Part shown: positions 59,859-64,000 of the stretch, in pieces
Numbering within the stretch: the first letter of the stretch is position 1
Layout of the letters: each line of letters opens with the position of its first letter
Source of the DNA: Entamoeba invadens IP1
Lineage: Eukaryota > Evosea > Mastigamoebida > Endamoebidae
NCBI RefSeq assembly: GCF_000330505.1
Contig: NW_004443692.1
Coordinates: 933,408-997,407 of the forward strand
Direction: 5' to 3'
DNA length: 64,000 bases
Notes under the pieces: model-generated
What the model saw: the letters and a program-made list of their open reading frames with translations, nothing else
Database searches by the model: none
What the model was told of the DNA's origin: nothing
Made by a program: the position numbers and the translations under genes

Positions 59859-60812
59859 ATGACTTCACTTCGAACAACACCAGACTTGACTAAAACACAA
59901 GAAATGACACATCAATTGCTCAGAAGTAAGCGCCGAGAACATTTTTTGACACAACAAAGAGATGTCATATTAAATCACATTTTCAAAAATGACCGTCCCG
60001 ACTCTGTAACATGGAAATACTTCGTTCAATGCAAAGAACATGCGAATCAAGATAACTGCGCAGACTTTGCAAGACAAGGAATCGCGCTCTTAGATCAATT
60101 AAAGAATATAGAAGAGATCGAGGACGTCTTGAATGGACTCATCTTCTTAACTCCGTTTTATTTGTCTCATCTATTACTTGTCAACAACACTCTTATTATG
60201 AATTATCTCTTTCTCGAGAGATGTTGTTCATTAGTTTTGCAGTTATATGCGAGCATAGCCTATCATTATTACTTGGACGATGAGAGTGCGACAAAGATCG
60301 CACAAGAACTGAAGTATATAATGAGTGACAAGATTAGAAATAGTGTGTGCGACTTACTCATCTCTTGTAATGAAGTGATACTTCAAGTGTTTGAGAAAGA
60401 AGGTATTATCGGAGAATTATTCTCACTTCTCTACGATGAGAGTGAAATTTGTGACTTCAATCGAATGGTGTGTGAGAGTTCTAAGACTGTGAATGACGAG
60501 TTCGACGAGTTAGATTTTAATGATAAAGAAGCTTTGATGAGTCTTGACTCGAACTTTTTTAGAGCAGATAACGATTTTCTCATCAAACTCCTTCAATTGA
60601 TTAAGAAACATCCCGTCCTTGCTCTTTGGAAACAAAATCACGTCTTAAAGTTACTCTACGAATTTGTGCCAAATGGGCCGAATGAAACGCAACTCTTCTT
60701 AACAACTTTAGTTGCGGTAAACTCAACGGAGTTCTCGGCGTGTATGCCGTTCTTGTTTCGATACAACACATTTTTATCACAGCACGCAAGTCAGTTCCAC
60801 GACTACTTCTAG
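59859..60812 (+). CDS. Helical (ARM/HEAT-like) protein with basic N-terminus, importin-alpha-like?
   Basis: 317 residues. The N-terminus (TKTQEMTHQLLRSKRREHFL, then TQQRD) is a basic helix resembling a short importin-beta-binding (IBB) segment. The rest is repeats of paired helices (DVLNGLIFLTPFYLSHLLLV; LLQLIKKHPVLALWKQNHVL) consistent with ARM/HEAT repeats, although the ARM groove Trp-Asn array is not evident. A divergent importin-alpha or other solenoid adaptor is a reasonable guess and no more. No membrane segment or catalytic motif. No intron. It diverges from the minus-strand gene at 58999-59740, with about 120 bases between the starts. Confidence 0.6.
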   Translation: MTSLRTTPDLTKTQEMTHQLLRSKRREHFLTQQRDVILNHIFKNDRPDSVTWKYFVQCKEHANQDNCADFARQGIALLDQLKNIEEIEDVLNGLIFLTPFYLSHLLLVNNTLIMNYLFLERCCSLVLQLYASIAYHYYLDDESATKIAQELKYIMSDKIRNSVCDLLISCNEVILQVFEKEGIIGELFSLLYDESEICDFNRMVCESSKTVNDEFDELDFNDKEALMSLDSNFFRADNDFLIKLLQLIKKHPVLALWKQNHVLKLLYEFVPNGPNETQLFLTTLVAVNSTEFSACMPFLFRYNTFLSQHASQFHDYF

Positions 60813-60960
60813 TCTTTTTTCATATGGTTAATTTATAGATTTGTTCTCTTTATTTTACTATACACACTGAACCAACTGTAAATACGTGAAAGAAAATAAC
60901 TCCAATATTTGAAGAGTTTTATGACTGAAAAAATGTGAAACTGAAAAATTGGAATTATCG

Positions 60961-61694
60961 ATGCAAAAGTTCAAATTATGTATGTTGGGTGAAATGGGTG
61001 TCGTTTGTTGACTACGATTTCTTCTTAAGCTTGAAAGTGAAGTAATTGAAAGGGCAAGACGTGTATAGTGAAAAGGTATTTAAATCACGTGTTTGACAGC
61101 AATACGCACGATACAGTCGGCTGTGATTTTTTGACAAAGGTTTGTCAAATCGGGAAGAAGAAGATCGAATTGAGTGTATGGGACACTGCGGGGTCCGAAA
61201 AATTCCGTTCGATGTTAAATATGTACTACCGAAATATTTCATCGTGTATGATAGTCTACGATATCACTTCTCGATTATCATTTGAAAAGGTCGAGGAGTG
61301 GTACAACACAGTCCAGAAAGAAAACGACATGAATAATGAGAAACACGTGAGTTTGTTAGTATTTCACCTCCATTTTAAAAGACTGACACACAGTCGTCAT
61401 GATCGTCGCAGCAAAGATAGACCTTGCAGCAAAGCGAGAAGTGACTAAAGTCGAAGGGGAGAATTTAGCACAGAGGTTAGGTTGTCTCTTCACCGAAGTC
61501 ACATCAGTTTCCGGTGATAGTTTGTTTTATAATAAAAAATAACTATATATATAGAATTTGTTTTGAAAGAACAACACTTATGAAAAGCTGTTGAAGTTGC
61601 CTTCCAATTTATACTGGACAACCTTGATTTAAGCGTGGTCCCAGAAGAACCCCAGGAATCTCCTGACTTTTCTGAACAAAGTTCGTGTTGTTAA
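60961..61694 (+). CDS. Rab-family small GTPase, four exons
   Basis: Exons 60961-61002, 61053-61350, 61394-61519 and 61588-61694; introns GTTTGT...AG of 50, 43 and 68 nt; 190 residues. The first intron splits the P-loop: LGEMGV joins GKT. Other motifs: switch I T (in DTVGCDF), G3 WDTAGSEKF, Rab family YYRNISSCMIVYDITSRLSF, G4 AAKIDL (Asn of N-K-x-D is Ala), G5 TSVSG, then VEVAFQFIL. The C-terminus ends SSCC, for double geranylgeranylation. It should act in vesicle traffic; the closest subgroup by WDTAGSEKFRSM is Rab1/8-like, but that is uncertain. The Ala at G4 may weaken guanine specificity. Exon 4 lies outside any long ORF and is easy to miss. Confidence 0.88.
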
Positions 61695-61948
61695 TTACAT
61701 TACTTTTTGTTTTAATTAATTTATTCTATTCGCTATCAAAACCAATAAATCGTATGAAATCAATTGGACTCAGACAATATTTCTGGAGTGACTTAGTACG
61801 ATAATTTGTGGTATACATGTGGATATCCGGGATAATATCCTTCGTATCTATTAGTTAAAATTATATTATAAAGTACTATACAATATACTATTTGACGTCC
61901 ATGAAATAGAAACAAACTGTCGTGCCATGAAATATCCATATCTACTCG

Positions 61949-62287
61949 TTAATAGCTTAATAGTTTATGTCTGTAAACAAACCGTCTGCCATACCCAAAG
62001 TGTTGATTGTATTTGTTAATTTTATACTTATCGTCTTCGTCGTCATCACCTTTCTTAGTCGCTTTTGAAACTTGACTGTTTGATAGTTCACTTACTTTGC
62101 TTTTCAAATTGTCCATAAATCCATGTAACTCAAACTCACTAAAATCGTCGGTTTCATCATAATTTTCTATATCAAAATCGTCACAATCTTCAAACTCGTC
62201 ATTGTCAAATAACTCCTCGAGGTTTTCCAAATCGTCATCAAATGATATCCCGAAGCATACCGCCACAAACACAAAAAGCAATAACAT
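61949..62287 (-). CDS. Small secreted acidic protein, unknown
   Basis: 112 residues. A signal peptide (LLLFVFVAVCFGISF) is followed by a very acidic stretch (DDDLENLEELFDNDEFEDCD) and a Lys/Tyr-rich C-terminal part (DDKYKINKYNQHFGYGRRF). No known domain. The acidic stretch could bind calcium or basic proteins in the secretory route or in granules. The ATG at 62287 is the first in frame. Small size and low complexity lower the confidence, but signal peptide, start and stop are all in place. Confidence 0.6.
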   Translation of the reverse strand: MLLLFVFVAVCFGISFDDDLENLEELFDNDEFEDCDDFDIENYDETDDFSEFELHGFMDNLKSKVSELSNSQVSKATKKGDDDEDDKYKINKYNQHFGYGRRFVYRHKLLSY

Positions 62288-62495
62288 AATACTATGATTT
62301 TTCAGTTGATTGTTTTCTATTTGTGGTACTATAATTAAAGTATAATGTAATTATAATTCAAACTATATCAATTTGTCTTGGCTTTTTTTCGAATGGTTCA
62401 AATCTAATTAGTTTATTATAAAATGTATAGTAAAACGTTTGAAAAAAAACAATCGAATGGGTTAAAAAATTTAAATAACATTTTGAATAACAAAA

Positions 62496-62967
62496 TCAAA
62501 TGTCGAGTAAAATATGGATGTGGGTTTGTTCCTTCACATCATCATAGATCTCAAGGTTATGCCAAGTAATTGCCTTTATCTCAGTCCCTTGCTGATGTTT
62601 TCCAACGACAAAAAACTCTCCGAATCCTTCGCAGGTGATGGTGATGTTGTCTTCATCGGAGTCGTCAAACTGTGTGAAGACAAAGCGCTTAGCCAAAAAT
62701 AGTTCAGAGGAAAAAATACAGAGCCACCCGTCCAGTAATTTCACTAAAAGCTCTTCGTAACTTTTTGCATTCACTTGAACAACACGTTTGTCTTTTTCTT
62801 CAACTCGTGTTAAATCACTCATAAAGTTGAACATCCCTTCAACCGCACTTATTAAAGCCCCATTGATATCGGCACCCCAAGAATGTAATATAACATCCGC
62901 TGGATGGTCCAAGTCTATAATTTAGTTTTTTATTTGGCATTTATGTTGGCAAACATTCATAACCCAT
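62496..62967 (-). CDS. Archease (tRNA ligase RtcB activator), 13-nt first exon
   Basis: Exon 1 62967-62955 (13 nt), intron 62954-62915 (GTTTGC...TAG, 40 nt), exon 2 62914-62496; 143 residues. The rebuilt start MGYEYLDHPADVILHSWGAD matches the archease signature 'YEYLDHTADVQLHAWG'. Further marks: FNFMSDLTRVEE ('MFGYMTD..TVE'), LLDGWLCIFSSELFL ('LDEWLYKFSADEYF'), KHQQGTEIKAITWHNLEIY ('KHPQGTEVKAITYSAMQVY') and the C-terminal HILLDI ('VIIDI'). Archease loads GTP onto RtcB so that it can ligate spliced tRNA halves and other 3'-phosphate RNAs. The first 13-nt exon supplies M-G-Y-E plus one base; without it the protein would start from a TTG in exon 2. Confidence 0.9.
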
Positions 62968-64000
62968 TTTCTATATGTAATTTTGAGTTTTTTGGTGTTT
63001 AAAAAAATGAAATTGGTTTTTTGAGTCTTATAAAGTCGTCAAATTCACATTTTACATCTTCTTGACAGCCATTATAACAACTCATATTATTCGTTGAATA
63101 GGTAAATAATAAATAATTGATAATCATTATTTTGAATAAATGAACTCAAAATTGATAAAAACCTCAAAATTGTATATTTCAAAATCTCAAGATTAAGATA
63201 AATAAAAAAGTTATATTTTATCTGTATTTGTTTGATTATATAGAATAAAGTATTAGTTATATATAAGGGGATATATTATATATTTATCTTTAATAAAATC
63301 AATATATATAAAAGCGATTTCGGCCGGGCTGCCTGCCCTAACCGTAACATCTATTTTTGGTTTTCAATATAGTTAAATAGAAATAAAAACAACTATTTTA
63401 TAGTTAATTTGTTACCGTTTTCAATTGACAGGGTTGAAAAATATGTGGAAAAATACAAAAAATGATAAAACAACTATAATTTAAACATATAATTTATTCT
63501 AATATATAGTAAATAATAAAAATATAAAAATAGACGCAAAATTTATGGAACAAAAAAATATGGCAGATGATTGTTTTTGAATTATATTTAAAAATCATAA
63601 ATTATGGATTAAATTATTACATAAAAGGACGCAAACATCATTAATTTGATGTTTGTGTATTAAAAAGTAATATGAACATCATATTAACGTCGTTTGTAAT
63701 CAAAAGGAAATACGAACATCATAAATATGATGTTTGTATAAATTTTTGTAAAATTAACAAAAAAAATATTTAATAGTTTACAAATGATTAAAATGAACAT
63801 TTAATTTATATTTTTAGATAAGTCTCTTTGCACCCATATTAATCGTAGGAAAGAAAATTTAATAAAAATAATAAAAATTATAGTTTTTTTACATCCACTT
63901 TTTTTTTAATTATGAAAAAAAGAGATTTTGATTAAATATAATTAACTAGAGAGACAGGACGGACATAGGGACGAAGGACGGGGAAATGGGCCAAATTACT
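62968..64000. other. Intergenic end of window, AT-rich with short palindromes and a GC-rich patch
   Basis: No coding frame. Two similar hairpins: CAAACATCA/TGATGTTTG at 63632-63655 (6-nt loop) and AACATCA/TGATGTT at 63715-63734, with a half copy near 63674. A short GC-rich patch at 63316-63350 (GGCCGGGCTGCCTGCCC) stands out in an otherwise A/T background. The extreme right end (63951-63990) has GGAC-rich sequence (GACGGACATAGGGACGAAGG). Confidence 0.45.

Noticed and set aside
1..64000. tRNA arrays, rRNA genes and CRISPR arrays
   Set aside because: Looked for direct repeats and tRNA-like cloverleaf stems; none found. CRISPR is not expected in a eukaryote.

Overview
The window is nuclear DNA of an amoebozoan parasite of the genus Entamoeba, most likely Entamoeba invadens. 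The basis is AT-rich DNA with short intergenic spaces, BspA-type leucine-rich repeat proteins, a cysteine-rich transmembrane kinase of the amoebic TMK type, many Rab-like GTPases, and short introns (about 40-150 nt) that usually begin GTTTGT and end in AG. Intact mariner-like and pogo-like transposons favour E. invadens (or E. moshkovskii) over E. histolytica, but the species call is inference. Three 100-N assembly gaps interrupt the sequence (13973-14072, 34804-34903, 48832-48931).

Layout. 1-12 kb: 3' part of a calpain-like protease, a BspA-like LRR protein, an EF-hand protein, a secreted histidine acid phosphatase, a BspA-type/multi-TM protein with an in-frame stop, a DHHC palmitoyltransferase, a membrane-anchored PPP phosphatase and a divergent small GTPase. 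13-20 kb: the ribosome quality-control factor NEMF/Rqc2, a RING E3 ligase, TAF6 and a TFIP11-like G-patch splicing factor. 22-34 kb: a transmembrane kinase, a TLDc protein, a second LRR protein, a 128-bp hAT-type MITE, a SANT protein, a POLD3-like protein, a CCZ1-like protein, a TMEM184-like protein and NC2-alpha. 34.4-37.9 kb: a complete pogo-like transposon. 38-45 kb: TRM11, PIG-T, an SPP2-like G-patch protein and a PP2C phosphatase. 45.8-47.7 kb: a mariner-like transposon with 316-bp inverted repeats. 47.8-63 kb: an LCAT-like acyltransferase broken by a misassembled gap, a beta-propeller protein, several unknown multi-exon genes, a tandem Rab-like gene, ribosomal protein S16, a Rab GTPase and archease. 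The last kilobase is AT-rich and holds short palindromes.

There are no operons; genes are single eukaryotic units on both strands. Functional themes are transcription initiation (TAF6, NC2-alpha), DEAH-helicase cofactors of the spliceosome (TFIP11/Ntr1-like and SPP2-like), RNA maturation (TRM11, archease), translation and its quality control (S16, NEMF), membrane traffic (CCZ1, Rab-like proteins, DHHC enzyme) and signalling (TMK, PP2C, PPP). I rebuilt exon structures by hand from splice-site motifs, reading phase and protein families. The most interesting results are a predicted 3-nt micro-exon that supplies one histidine of the DHHC motif, and an 8-exon gene that appears to fuse two degenerate Rab-like domains in one protein ending CCCNVV.
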